NCBI GenBank assembly: GCA_002329125.1
Contig: DCXX01000032.1
Span: forward strand, 1-6,453
Origin: Fidelibacterota bacterium UBA2125
GTDB lineage: Bacteria > Fidelibacterota > Marinisomatia > Marinisomatales > S15-B10
Reading direction: 5' to 3'
DNA length: 6,453 nucleotides
Position numbers and translations under genes: made by a program
In this document: positions 1-5,838 of the stretch, piece by piece
How the letters are laid out: each line of letters starts with the position of its first letter
Numbering within the stretch: position 1 is the stretch's first letter
Notes under the pieces: generated by a model
What the model saw: the letters and a program-made list of their open reading frames with translations, nothing else
Databases searched by the model: none
What the model was told of the DNA's origin: nothing

Positions 1-315
1 ATTCGGCAATGATCCTTCAGGGGGCTTGACCCCGAATGGTTCAAAAGATTCATTCTTCGGCACAGAAATCTCGCCGTATTGCTTTTCATACTTTTCAATG
101 TTATCCGACAGAGCCCTTTGAAAACTTTTAGCATGAGAGGGGGCCATGATGATTCTTGAATTCACTTTCGCTTTCGGCATCCCCGGTAGGAGCCGGGTGA
201 AATCCATGACAAACTCAGCCGGTGAATGGGTAATGACCACAAAATTGGCGTAATCTCCACTTCCAACTTTTTCATCTAGCTCAATGTTGATCTGCTGTTC
301 TTTCTTTTTATTCAC
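1..315 (-). CDS. DUF3467 family protein, 3' end cut by the window edge
   Basis: A GTG-started frame of 105 codons runs to base 1 without a stop, so the C-terminus lies outside the window. The translation begins MNKKKEQQINIELDE and contains YANFVVITHSPAEFVMDF (residues 22-39), LLPGMPKAKVNSRIIMAP (about 42-59) and SHAKSFQRALSDNIEKYE (about 60-77). This order of blocks (INIEL, then an S/HS-EFV-DF strand, then PG-PKAKV-SRI, then P-HAK and a helix ending in EKYE) is what I know of the DUF3467 family, whose members are about 100 residues and have no established function. The 105 residues seen should therefore be nearly the whole protein. The GTG overlaps the TGA of the upstream zinc-ribbon gene by 4 nt (GTGA, 312-315), which suggests translational coupling. 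A purine-rich AGGGAG lies rather far upstream (about 12 nt). No ATG gives a comparable start. The family call is confident; the role is unknown. Confidence 0.85.
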   Translation of the reverse strand, partial: MNKKKEQQINIELDEKVGSGDYANFVVITHSPAEFVMDFTRLLPGMPKAKVNSRIIMAPSHAKSFQRALSDNIEKYEKQYGEISVPKNESFEPFGVKPPEGSLPN

Positions 316-755
316 GATTTTTTCTTTCTCCCTCTTCTTGACTTTTTCTTTTTCTCCAGAAGTGGATTTTTAGCCTCTTCTTTATTGCGGAGATTAAATT
401 CTTCCCAATCTTCCTCAAGTCCTTCCCAAACATCTATCTCTTGTGTGGTATCTTTTTCTACGGTTTGTACCTCTTCTTGGAAGAGAGAAAAAGTGTCTTT
501 TTTCTTTTCAAAATCCTGCGGGTCCACCTCCTCCTGATCGGTGGGATCGAGACGTTCAATCTCATCCTTGTAGATTTTCATATCGAAAAAGTCTATATCT
601 TTCACAATACCGTTGGCCACAAGGTATTCAATGAAGTCTAGGTATTTCGCATTCTGTAAATCGGTCTTGCAGCTGGCACAAACCAAAGACTCTTTGAGAT
701 CCTCTTCTTTAAGGGGAGTCTTGCATTCTGGGCAGATCAAACCTTCTGATAGCAT
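312..755 (-). CDS. Small acidic zinc-ribbon protein with a basic C-terminal tail
   Basis: A 147-residue protein that I do not recognise as a named family. The N-terminus carries two CxxC knuckles, C8-P-E-C11 and C26-A-S-C29, separated by 14 residues. This is the layout of a single structural zinc ribbon, with the bacterial CPxC form in the first knuckle. A short predicted helix (KYLDFIEYLVANGIV) follows. Residues about 55-128 are rich in Asp and Glu and low in complexity, probably disordered or helical. The last 13 or so residues are almost all Lys/Arg/Ser (KKKKSRRGRKKKS). An acidic body with a basic tail suggests binding to nucleic acid or ribosomes, but that is inference. The ATG start is well supported: GAGG sits 7 nt upstream (763-766), and a good promoter lies at 792-820. 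The stop overlaps the DUF3467 start, so the two are probably made together. The low-complexity half may be hard to align in searches. Confidence 0.85.
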   Translation of the reverse strand: MLSEGLICPECKTPLKEEDLKESLVCASCKTDLQNAKYLDFIEYLVANGIVKDIDFFDMKIYKDEIERLDPTDQEEVDPQDFEKKKDTFSLFQEEVQTVEKDTTQEIDVWEGLEEDWEEFNLRNKEEAKNPLLEKKKKSRRGRKKKS

Positions 756-791
756 GATATTTCCTCGTTTTATCCTCGGTCAGAGGGCGAT

Positions 792-820
792 AATATAATC
801 GGCGACCCGCCCCTCGTCAA
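792..820 (-). promoter_or_regulatory. Sigma-70-type promoter for the zinc-ribbon/DUF3467 unit
   Basis: Reading the minus strand, TTGACG (815-820) is followed by a 17-bp spacer and TATATT (792-797). Each hexamer matches the consensus at 5 of 6 positions and the spacing is ideal. Transcription would start near 785, leaving a leader of about 30 nt before the ATG at 755. It lies in the 82-nt gap after the GlmU-like gene, where I see no terminator, so read-through from the upstream genes is also possible. A short inverted repeat CGAT/ATCG (788-791 / 798-801) frames the -10 box. Confidence 0.6.
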
Positions 821-837
821 CAGGTATTTCAACATTT

Positions 838-2049
838 TTATTTCCAATGTTTTTCCCACAGTTGAAAAAAAAGGCTCTCCTCTGCAGCTGAGAACGATTG
901 ATCTCGCCTCCCCTTTGCCGCTTTTGCTGTCTCAATAAACTTCTGAAAATCGTATTTCTGCAATTCCCTATTCATGACCCATGAGAAAGGCAGAATCTCT
1001 TTCGGCGGAAACCCGGTGGCCACCACATTGCAGGCCGGTCCCACTGTGGTGCCTGTATTAAACTGGGTCCCGATGGCTGATTTTGCATAATCCCCCATAA
1101 AGAGCCCTACAAACAGGCTTTCCGTGTCGACCTGTGTTCCGCCCACTGTAACTTTGACAGTAGAATAATTGTTTTTTAGGTCACTGTTATTGGTTCCAGC
1201 GCCAAGATTAACCCATTCCCCCACGTAGGAATGTCCCAGAAAACCGTCGTGCTGTTTATTACTCCAGCTCTGGAAAATGGTTTCAGCAACTTCTCCCCCA
1301 ACCTTACAACCGGGACCCATAGCTGTTTCTCCGAAAATCTTTGCTCCCGCTTTAATGAGAGAACCATTTCCTATATAAAGAGGCCCTTCCAGGTAAGCAC
1401 CGGGTTGAACGGTCACTTTTTCGCTAATGATAACCGGTCCCGATTCACCATCCAGAATGGCTCCTGCCTTCACTCTGGCACCCTCAGCCACATAAATGTT
1501 ATCTTGATTCAGTAGATGGGTGCCATCATCAATATCACCTTTCACTTCTCCCATGGGAAAGTGGGCAGCATCCGCCTTAATAGCATGACCATTTTCATTG
1601 ATACAGTCCCAAAGGTATATGATTGATTTAAGACCATTTTTCTCTTCCCCAATATCTTCAGGGCAAGATGTATTTAGAGGACCTCCTGCCTCCAACCACT
1701 TTTGACCCTTTTCAGAGGAGAAATGTGCTCCAACAAAAGCACCGTCTGATGTGAATATTCCCCCTTTCGATTCCAGAAGATTCAGGGACGGTTCAGTCCA
1801 AAAGACAGTACTGTTAAGCCAGAGGCCGTCTTCCACAGTCTCAGGGTTCACTGTCAAGCCAAATCGTTCTTTGGTAACTGCTTCCTGTTCCTCCCTAACA
1901 AAGAGGGAGATGGAATCATCAGGACGAAGCCTATTCAAGCGCTCCAGGAATGTGAAAGCACCGCACCGAAGATCAAACAAGGGCCGTGTCAGGGCAATAG
2001 GGGCAAGCTTCTCAGCCGAAGTCCGGGTTTCGTAAAGATAGATATTCAT
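838..2049 (-). CDS. Alternative GlmU-like protein (putative sugar nucleotidyltransferase with left-handed beta-helix)
   Basis: A 403-residue protein of the 'alternative bacterial GlmU' type (TIGR03991-like), seen mainly in Bacteroidetes and relatives. The N-terminal domain (about 1-150) has the family block APIALTRPLFDLRCGAFTF (residues 16-34). It lacks the GGxGTRM-type nucleotide loop of classical GlmU, so uridylyltransferase activity is assumed rather than shown. Residues about 183-345 form hexapeptide repeats of a left-handed beta-helix (VAEGARVKAGAILDG, then YIGNGSLIKAGAKIFG). The helix includes HDGFLGHSYVGEWVNLGAG (267-285), where the His and Asn-rich loop resemble the acetyltransferase site. 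A helical tail (362-403) ends the protein. The likely role is making UDP-GlcNAc or a related activated sugar for the envelope, in the cytoplasm. The start ATG overlaps the TGA of the upstream gene (2046-2049) and has no clear ribosome binding site, which fits translational coupling. The family call is firm; the exact substrate is not. Confidence 0.85.
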   Translation of the reverse strand: MNIYLYETRTSAEKLAPIALTRPLFDLRCGAFTFLERLNRLRPDDSISLFVREEQEAVTKERFGLTVNPETVEDGLWLNSTVFWTEPSLNLLESKGGIFTSDGAFVGAHFSSEKGQKWLEAGGPLNTSCPEDIGEEKNGLKSIIYLWDCINENGHAIKADAAHFPMGEVKGDIDDGTHLLNQDNIYVAEGARVKAGAILDGESGPVIISEKVTVQPGAYLEGPLYIGNGSLIKAGAKIFGETAMGPGCKVGGEVAETIFQSWSNKQHDGFLGHSYVGEWVNLGAGTNNSDLKNNYSTVKVTVGGTQVDTESLFVGLFMGDYAKSAIGTQFNTGTTVGPACNVVATGFPPKEILPFSWVMNRELQKYDFQKFIETAKAAKGRRDQSFSAAEESLFFQLWEKHWK

Positions 2050-2591
2050 AAGTTTAGCAACTTTTGTACTGCCAGATAACTTCGTTCAAGAAATTCACTT
2101 TTCGAACTGTCAATCTCCACATTGAAAAAATGTTCCGAAAATTTGTTAGCAAAACCAATACGCATGGGTGCTTTAGACATAAGTGCCAGATAAGCTGACG
2201 AAAGATTAAACACCGGATGCATGTCCACAACGGCATCGTAGGGATGGTCCAAAATGCGGTCAAGCATAGACTGACTCGGCAATCGGAACCAGTTCAATTC
2301 ATCCTCTTCATACACCTTCACACTTTCCGGAAGTGAGTCTTGAAAGGTGTGGTAGAGTGATTTATCCATAAGAAAGTCTATTTCTGTATGGCCGTTCTGG
2401 TAGATTGATTTCAGGAAGTAACGGGCGATCCTGGAGTTCTCACGACCTTCAGGTAAGATAATGAGTGCAGAGCGAACCCCTGAGCCTCCCTTTCGGATAG
2501 CACCAGTGAAATCCGGTTTCTCCAATTTTCGTCTCAGCCGAAACCAAGCGACGGTCCCGCGCGTTTTCCATTGCTCCAGTAGGCGGCGCAT
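2046..2591 (-). CDS. Glycosyltransferase-9 (heptosyltransferase)-like half-protein
   Basis: About 181 residues from the ATG at 2591; a TTG at 2600 would add three residues. The N-terminus is strongly basic and could lie on the membrane. A Rossmann-like stretch then begins with SALIILPEGRENSRIARYFLK. It is followed by YDAVVDMHPVFNLSSAYLAL and SKAPMRIGF, at about 118-147 counted from the ATG. The 'D-V-D-H, helix, A-R-IGF' pattern resembles the first half of family-9 glycosyltransferases such as ADP-heptose:LPS heptosyltransferases. It also resembles short Bacteroidetes proteins of the DUF6913 kind. The protein ends where the nucleotide-sugar-binding C-terminal domain of a full GT9 enzyme (about 350 residues) would begin, so catalysis on its own is doubtful. 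I see no frameshift remnant downstream, because the GlmU-like gene starts at once with a 4-nt overlap. The pairing suggests envelope polysaccharide work. Neither start has a visible Shine-Dalgarno site. No in-frame ATG, GTG or TTG lies between the TTG and the upstream stop at 2631-2633. Confidence 0.7.
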   Translation of the reverse strand: MRRLLEQWKTRGTVAWFRLRRKLEKPDFTGAIRKGGSGVRSALIILPEGRENSRIARYFLKSIYQNGHTEIDFLMDKSLYHTFQDSLPESVKVYEEDELNWFRLPSQSMLDRILDHPYDAVVDMHPVFNLSSAYLALMSKAPMRIGFANKFSEHFFNVEIDSSKSEFLERSYLAVQKLLNL

Positions 2592-2611
2592 GCGGTGCAA
2601 TATAGGACATT

Positions 2612-2654
2612 TGCTGAAAAAAGAAACTTTTTAGTTACTGACGATTTTTCAGCA
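2612..2654. repeat. Perfect 10-bp inverted repeat in the divergent intergenic region
   Basis: TGCTGAAAAA (2612-2621) and its exact reverse complement TTTTTCAGCA (2645-2654) are separated by 23 bp. The centres of the arms are 33 bp apart, close to three helical turns. The repeat lies between the divergent starts of the GT9-like gene and the djlA-type gene, where regulatory sites for both would sit. It could be a pair of half-sites for a regulator or a long-loop hairpin. The two genes point away from it, so a shared terminator makes little sense. Confidence 0.55.
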
Positions 2655-2659
2655 GAACT

Positions 2660-2673
2660 CTGTATCTTTACAG
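2660..2673. repeat. Small hyphenated palindrome upstream of the djlA-type gene
   Basis: CTGTA (2660-2664) and TACAG (2669-2673) flank TCTT. The palindrome lies 31-44 nt upstream of the ATG at 2704, so it could be a minor operator or part of a 5' leader hairpin. Five-base arms occur by chance fairly often, so the evidence is weak. Confidence 0.25.
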
Positions 2674-2703
2674 GCTAAAAATGCACAGTTGCACAAACAC
2701 AAG

Positions 2704-3456
2704 ATGCCTGTAGGAAAGAAAATACTGTGGAGCGGACTTGGCTGGGTTCTGGCAGGCCCTATCGGCGCGCTGGTGGGATTGTCGCTGGCGTCCTTTTCGG
2801 AACAGCCACTGGAAGGTTCGCCCTACAGAACACACTATGGCCCGAGGAAAAGTCCCAAAGATTATCCCCACACCCGTCCCGGCGATTTTGCTGTTTCCTT
2901 GCTTGTTCTTCTGGGTCAAGTCATGAAAGCAGATGAGAAACTTTTAAAATCGGAACTGGTATTTGTTAAACAGTTCCTTACAAAACATTTTGGACAGGAA
3001 AATGCAAGAGATCTCATGATACTCTTCAAAGACATTTTGAAACAGGACTACCCACTCCCTTCCATCTGCCGTCAGATCAAGAAAGAGATGGATCATGCGG
3101 CCCGGCTGGAACTGATACACGGGCTGTTTGGGCTCGCTCATGCTGATGGTGAGCTCCATTCATTAGAAGATAATGTGATCAGGAAGATCTGCAATTATAT
3201 TGGTGTTTCTCCTTCCGATTTCGAATCCATGAAAGCCATGTTTGTTGGTCAGGCCGCTGGTGCTTATACCATACTTGAGGTGGATTCCTCCGCTTCCGAT
3301 ATTGAAATAAAACGGGCTTACAGAAAAATGGCCACCAAGTATCACCCTGACAAGGTGGCACATCTGGGAGAAGAGTTCGGGCAGCTGGCGGAAGAAAAAT
3401 TCAAAGCTGTGAACGACGCCTATGAAAAAATTAAAAGCGAGAGAAATCTGAATTAG
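2704..3456 (+). CDS. djlA: DjlA-type membrane co-chaperone (TerB-like plus C-terminal J domain)
   Basis: A 250-residue protein counted from the ATG at 2704. A TTG at 2689 would add five residues, but related proteins start a few residues before the Gly-rich hydrophobic stretch, which favours the ATG. In order, it has: a Gly-rich hydrophobic segment (about 7-31, with GWVLAGPIGALVGLSLASF) that could anchor it in the inner membrane; a linker; a helical TerB-like domain (about 60-180) with two acidic turns, KADEKLLKSE and HADGELHSLED; and a C-terminal J domain (about 188-245) with the HPD motif at 214-216 and AYRKMATKYHPDK. The HPD shows it can stimulate an Hsp70 (DnaK) ATPase. The architecture and length match E. 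coli DjlA (271 residues), a membrane DnaK co-chaperone. No Shine-Dalgarno site is obvious. It is followed after 2 nt by the mutase gene, so the two are very likely co-transcribed. The client proteins are unknown; the link to the mutase may be only genomic. Confidence 0.85.
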   Translation: MPVGKKILWSGLGWVLAGPIGALVGLSLASFSEQPLEGSPYRTHYGPRKSPKDYPHTRPGDFAVSLLVLLGQVMKADEKLLKSELVFVKQFLTKHFGQENARDLMILFKDILKQDYPLPSICRQIKKEMDHAARLELIHGLFGLAHADGELHSLEDNVIRKICNYIGVSPSDFESMKAMFVGQAAGAYTILEVDSSASDIEIKRAYRKMATKYHPDKVAHLGEEFGQLAEEKFKAVNDAYEKIKSERNLN

Positions 3457-3458
3457 CC

Positions 3459-4952
3459 GTGTCCTCTGAAAAAGCTGGACAGTACCCCTTCACCCGCGGA
3501 ATCTACTCTAACATGTACCGTGATCGGCTCTGGACCATGCGCCAGTATGCCGGCTTCACCTCTGCCGAGAAATCTAACAAGCGTTACCGTTATCTCTTGG
3601 CGCAGGGTGTCACGGGTCTATCGGTGGCCTTTGACCTTCCGACTCAGATGGGGTACGATTCAGATCACGCAATGGCCCATGGAGAGGTGGGCCGTGTTGG
3701 AGTTCCCATCGCCACTGTGGAAGATATGGATACCCTTCTGAAGGATATCCCTCTCGGCGAAGTTTCCACATCTATGACCATCAACGCCACGGCTGCCATT
3801 CTGTTGGCATTTTATACAATGGTAGCAGAGAATAAAGGCGTGAACATCAGCAGTTTACGGGGAACAGTGCAAAACGATATCCTTAAAGAGTATATTTCCC
3901 GGGGAACCCACATTTTTCCTCCTGAACAGAGCCTCAGAATCGTCACCGATATTTTCGAATATTGTCACCACCAGATGCCGAAATGGAATACTATTTCCAT
4001 TTCCGGCTACCATATTCGTGAAGCCGGGGCTACCGCAGCCCAGGAGTTGGCTTTTACCTTCTCAAACGGAATTGCCTACGTCCAAGCGGCCACTGACCGA
4101 GGCTTGGATGTAGATGACTTTGCCCCTCGTATCTCATTTTTCTTTAACGCTCATATGGACTTTTTTGAGGAGATAGCAAAGTTCAGAGCAGCACGACGCA
4201 TCTGGGCAAAAATCATGAATAAGAGATTCAAGGCTAGGGATGAAAAATCTTTGTTGTGTCGGTTTCACGTTCAGACAGCTGGATCTTCACTTGCCGCACA
4301 ACAAATTGACAACAACGTTGTACGGACAGCCTTTGAAGCCCTTTCGGCAGTACTTGGCGGTACCCAATCACTTCATACCAATGCCCGGGACGAAGCGCTG
4401 TCTCTCCCCACTGAAGCATCCGCACAGCTGGCACTGAGGACACAGCAGGTTATCGCTCATGAAACAGGTATCACAAATGCCGTGGATCCAGTGGGTGGAT
4501 CATGGTACGTGGAAAAAATGACAGACCTTCTCGAAGAAGAAGCCTTTGAAATGATAAAGAGAGTTGATGATCTGGGTGGCTCTGTCTCTGCTATCAAGAG
4601 TGGTTACATCCAAGACGAGATTTCTCGAAGTGCCTATGAACAGCAGAAAAAGGTAGACTCCGGGGAGCAAGTAGTTGTCGGTTTAAACAGGTATAAACGC
4701 GGTGAACCGGAGCAAATTGATCTTCAGGAAATCGACCAAGCAGCCGTCACTCAGCAATTGGAGCGGCTGGCCCGGTTTAAAGAAAACAGGGATGACAGTA
4801 ATGCGGAGAAGTCATTATCTGAAATGCAAAAGGCGGCAGAAAGCAATAACAACCTGATGCCGTTTATTATTGATTGTGCAAAGAACAACTGTACGCTGGG
4901 AGAAATTTCCCACACACTTAAAGAGGTGTTTGGGGAGTATAAACCTGCCTAG
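3459..4952 (+). CDS. mutB: Methylmalonyl-CoA mutase large (catalytic) subunit, short N-terminus
   Basis: A 497-residue TIM-barrel mutase that interconverts (R)-methylmalonyl-CoA and succinyl-CoA using adenosylcobalamin in the cytoplasm. Diagnostic blocks are YPFTRGIYSNMYR (9-21), TMRQYAGF (26-33), GTVQNDILKEYISRG (135-149), SISGYHIREAGAT (180-192), LCRFHVQTAG (266-275) and GGTQSLHTN (300-308). Tyr30 and Arg148 align with Tyr110 and Arg228 of the human enzyme. These separate methylmalonyl-CoA mutase from isobutyryl-CoA mutase, which has Phe and Gln there, so the substrate call is fairly strong. The protein stops after the barrel (FGEYKPA) and has no B12-binding DxHxxG domain, so a separate small subunit must be encoded elsewhere. 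Compared with relatives, about 50-60 residues are missing at the N-terminus. An in-frame TAA at 3432-3434 and the GTG at 3459 leave no room for them. The gene begins 2 nt after the djlA-type stop with only a weak purine-rich site, probably translated by coupling. Confidence 0.93.
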   Translation: MSSEKAGQYPFTRGIYSNMYRDRLWTMRQYAGFTSAEKSNKRYRYLLAQGVTGLSVAFDLPTQMGYDSDHAMAHGEVGRVGVPIATVEDMDTLLKDIPLGEVSTSMTINATAAILLAFYTMVAENKGVNISSLRGTVQNDILKEYISRGTHIFPPEQSLRIVTDIFEYCHHQMPKWNTISISGYHIREAGATAAQELAFTFSNGIAYVQAATDRGLDVDDFAPRISFFFNAHMDFFEEIAKFRAARRIWAKIMNKRFKARDEKSLLCRFHVQTAGSSLAAQQIDNNVVRTAFEALSAVLGGTQSLHTNARDEALSLPTEASAQLALRTQQVIAHETGITNAVDPVGGSWYVEKMTDLLEEEAFEMIKRVDDLGGSVSAIKSGYIQDEISRSAYEQQKKVDSGEQVVVGLNRYKRGEPEQIDLQEIDQAAVTQQLERLARFKENRDDSNAEKSLSEMQKAAESNNNLMPFIIDCAKNNCTLGEISHTLKEVFGEYKPA

Positions 4953-4962
4953 CTGGTAGGCC

Positions 4963-4992
4963 TGACCAGAAATCAGTTGACCAGTATTCATT
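4963..4992 (+). repeat. Imperfect 15-bp tandem repeat downstream of the mutase gene
   Basis: Two adjacent 15-bp units (4963-4977 and 4978-4992) match at 12 of 15 positions, and both begin TGACCAG. The second copy supplies most of the candidate -35 box for the LysM gene, so the repeat may be a binding site for an activator or repressor. It could equally be a chance duplication. Confidence 0.35.
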
Positions 4993-5004
4993 CGGAGTTA
5001 TATC
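4977..5004 (+). promoter_or_regulatory. Possible promoter for the LysM lipoprotein gene
   Basis: TTGACC (4977-4982) and TATATC (4999-5004) are separated by 16 bp. The -35 matches the consensus at 5 of 6 positions and the -10 at 4 of 6. Transcription would begin near 5011, giving a leader of about 100 nt that includes a small hairpin (TGCCA 5016-5020 / TGGCA 5027-5031) and the palindrome at 5073-5088. I see no terminator after the mutase gene, so the lipoprotein could also be transcribed from upstream. Confidence 0.35.
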
Positions 5005-5072
5005 TTCGTGCCCGTTGCCAGTGAAATGGCACAAACAAAGCTCGTGGGAACTGAAAGTAGGGAATTACGTAG

Positions 5073-5088
5073 AAACAGTTAACTGTTT
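5073..5088. repeat. Perfect 16-bp palindrome before the LysM gene
   Basis: AAACAGTTAACTGTTT is identical to its reverse complement, with no mismatch and no spacer. It ends 7 nt before the GGAG ribosome site (5096-5099) and 20 nt before the ATG at 5109. This position suits an operator for a dimeric regulator acting on the lipoprotein gene. As RNA it would form only a weak, loop-poor hairpin, and no T-run follows, so it is not a terminator. Confidence 0.5.
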
Positions 5089-5108
5089 GCAAATTGGAGA
5101 GAAAGAAA

Positions 5109-5762
5109 ATGAAGTCTAGTAAATTTATTATCAGCACTATTGCAATTTTGATGCTTGTGGTCTCTTGCGGAAAACAGTCCGCGCCTCCGGTTTCTCCGGA
5201 AGACACAAAAGCGCTCGCCTCAGGTAAAGAGTCTGCAGACCGCATGGGGCTGGAGCAAAATGATGTTGGAATCAACATCTCCGACGAAGCCGAAACAGAA
5301 AGCGGCCCATCTGTGGATCTTACAATACCTGAACCTGAAATTGTTATGGAAGCACCTGCAATGAGTAGTGACATTGCGCTCACTGATTGGGATACATATA
5401 TGATCGTTCCAGGTGATTTTCTTATAAAGATTGCCAATCAACAGTACGGAAGCTTTCGCAGGTGGCGTGAGATTTACTCCTGGAACAGAGAAGATATCGG
5501 TGACAACCCAAATCTTATCTATCCCTACCACTATCTTACTTTGAAGCGGGAAAATATGGTTGAAGAGTTCAAACCCGGTTTTTCCGAATACGAAGTGAGC
5601 TCAGGTGAAACACTTTGGGACATCGCTGGTAAACTCTACGGCGACCCCGTGGCTTGGATTATTCTCTATCTGGACAACGCCGACCGGCTAAACGGAAACA
5701 GCAATTTCCTCGACCCCGGAATGAGGCTGCAGATCAGAGACAGGATCGATCCCAAGGCCTGA
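5109..5762 (+). CDS. Lipoprotein with two LysM domains
   Basis: A 217-residue secreted lipoprotein. The ATG at 5109 is chosen because GGAG (5096-5099) lies 9 nt upstream and because the signal peptide then has normal form. A TTG at 5094 overlaps that ribosome site and is less likely. The signal peptide has a basic start (MKSSK), a hydrophobic core and the lipobox VVSC, with Cys20 as the lipidated residue. A Pro/Ser/Glu-rich acidic linker (about 21-90) follows, then two LysM modules at about 96-146 and 160-210. The second is canonical (YEVSSGETLWDIAGKLYGD). The first is more divergent (YMIVPGDFLIKIANQQYG) but keeps the G-D/E-L-I-A-YG frame and the 'W-x-x-I-Y' helix. LysM binds N-acetylglucosamine polymers such as peptidoglycan, so the protein probably tethers a membrane to the cell wall or assists wall processing. 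No catalytic domain is visible. It ends just before a strong terminator. Confidence 0.88.
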   Translation: MKSSKFIISTIAILMLVVSCGKQSAPPVSPEDTKALASGKESADRMGLEQNDVGINISDEAETESGPSVDLTIPEPEIVMEAPAMSSDIALTDWDTYMIVPGDFLIKIANQQYGSFRRWREIYSWNREDIGDNPNLIYPYHYLTLKRENMVEEFKPGFSEYEVSSGETLWDIAGKLYGDPVAWIILYLDNADRLNGNSNFLDPGMRLQIRDRIDPKA

Positions 5763-5788
5763 GCAGCAACAGACGATTTGATTGTTAG

Positions 5789-5818
5789 AAAGCCGCTGGT
5801 TAACCAGCGGCTTTTTTG
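5789..5818 (+). terminator. Rho-independent terminator after the LysM gene
   Basis: An 11-bp perfect stem, AAAGCCGCTGG (5789-5799) pairing with CCAGCGGCTTT (5804-5814), closes a TTAA loop and runs directly into T residues (5812-5817). The GC-rich core followed by a T-run is the classical form. It starts 27 nt after the LysM stop and separates that gene from the biotin ligase gene. The stem is symmetric with an A-run on the left, but the gene on its right points the same way, so only plus-strand termination is expected to matter. Confidence 0.92.
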
Positions 5819-5838
5819 TTTAAGTTCATATTCAAGCA

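Noticed and set aside
788..801. Inverted repeat CGAT/ATCG around the -10 box as an operator
   Set aside because: Four-base arms are expected by chance. It is mentioned only with the promoter.
2608..2610. ATG (minus strand) upstream of the GT9-like gene
   Set aside because: It is in a different frame from the protein with the Rossmann-like pattern, so it cannot be its start.
2681..2713. ATG upstream of the djlA-type gene
   Set aside because: It is out of frame with the gene and reaches TAG after ten codons.
3380..3470. A frameshift joining the djlA-type end to the mutase N-terminus
   Set aside because: The J domain is complete and ends normally, and the bases before 3459 in the mutase frame encode nothing like the missing mutase segment before meeting TAA at 3432-3434.
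4953..4969. Hairpin CTGGT/ACCAG right after the mutase stop as a terminator
   Set aside because: The stem is only 5 bp and is followed by AAATCAGTTG with no T-run, so termination is not supported.
5016..5031. Hairpin TGCCA/TGGCA in the LysM leader as a riboswitch or attenuator
   Set aside because: A single 5-bp stem with no conserved core or alternative structure is too little to call.
5220..5531. Minus-strand open frame inside the LysM gene
   Set aside because: It is the complement of a well-supported lipoprotein gene and has no recognisable domain or ribosome site.
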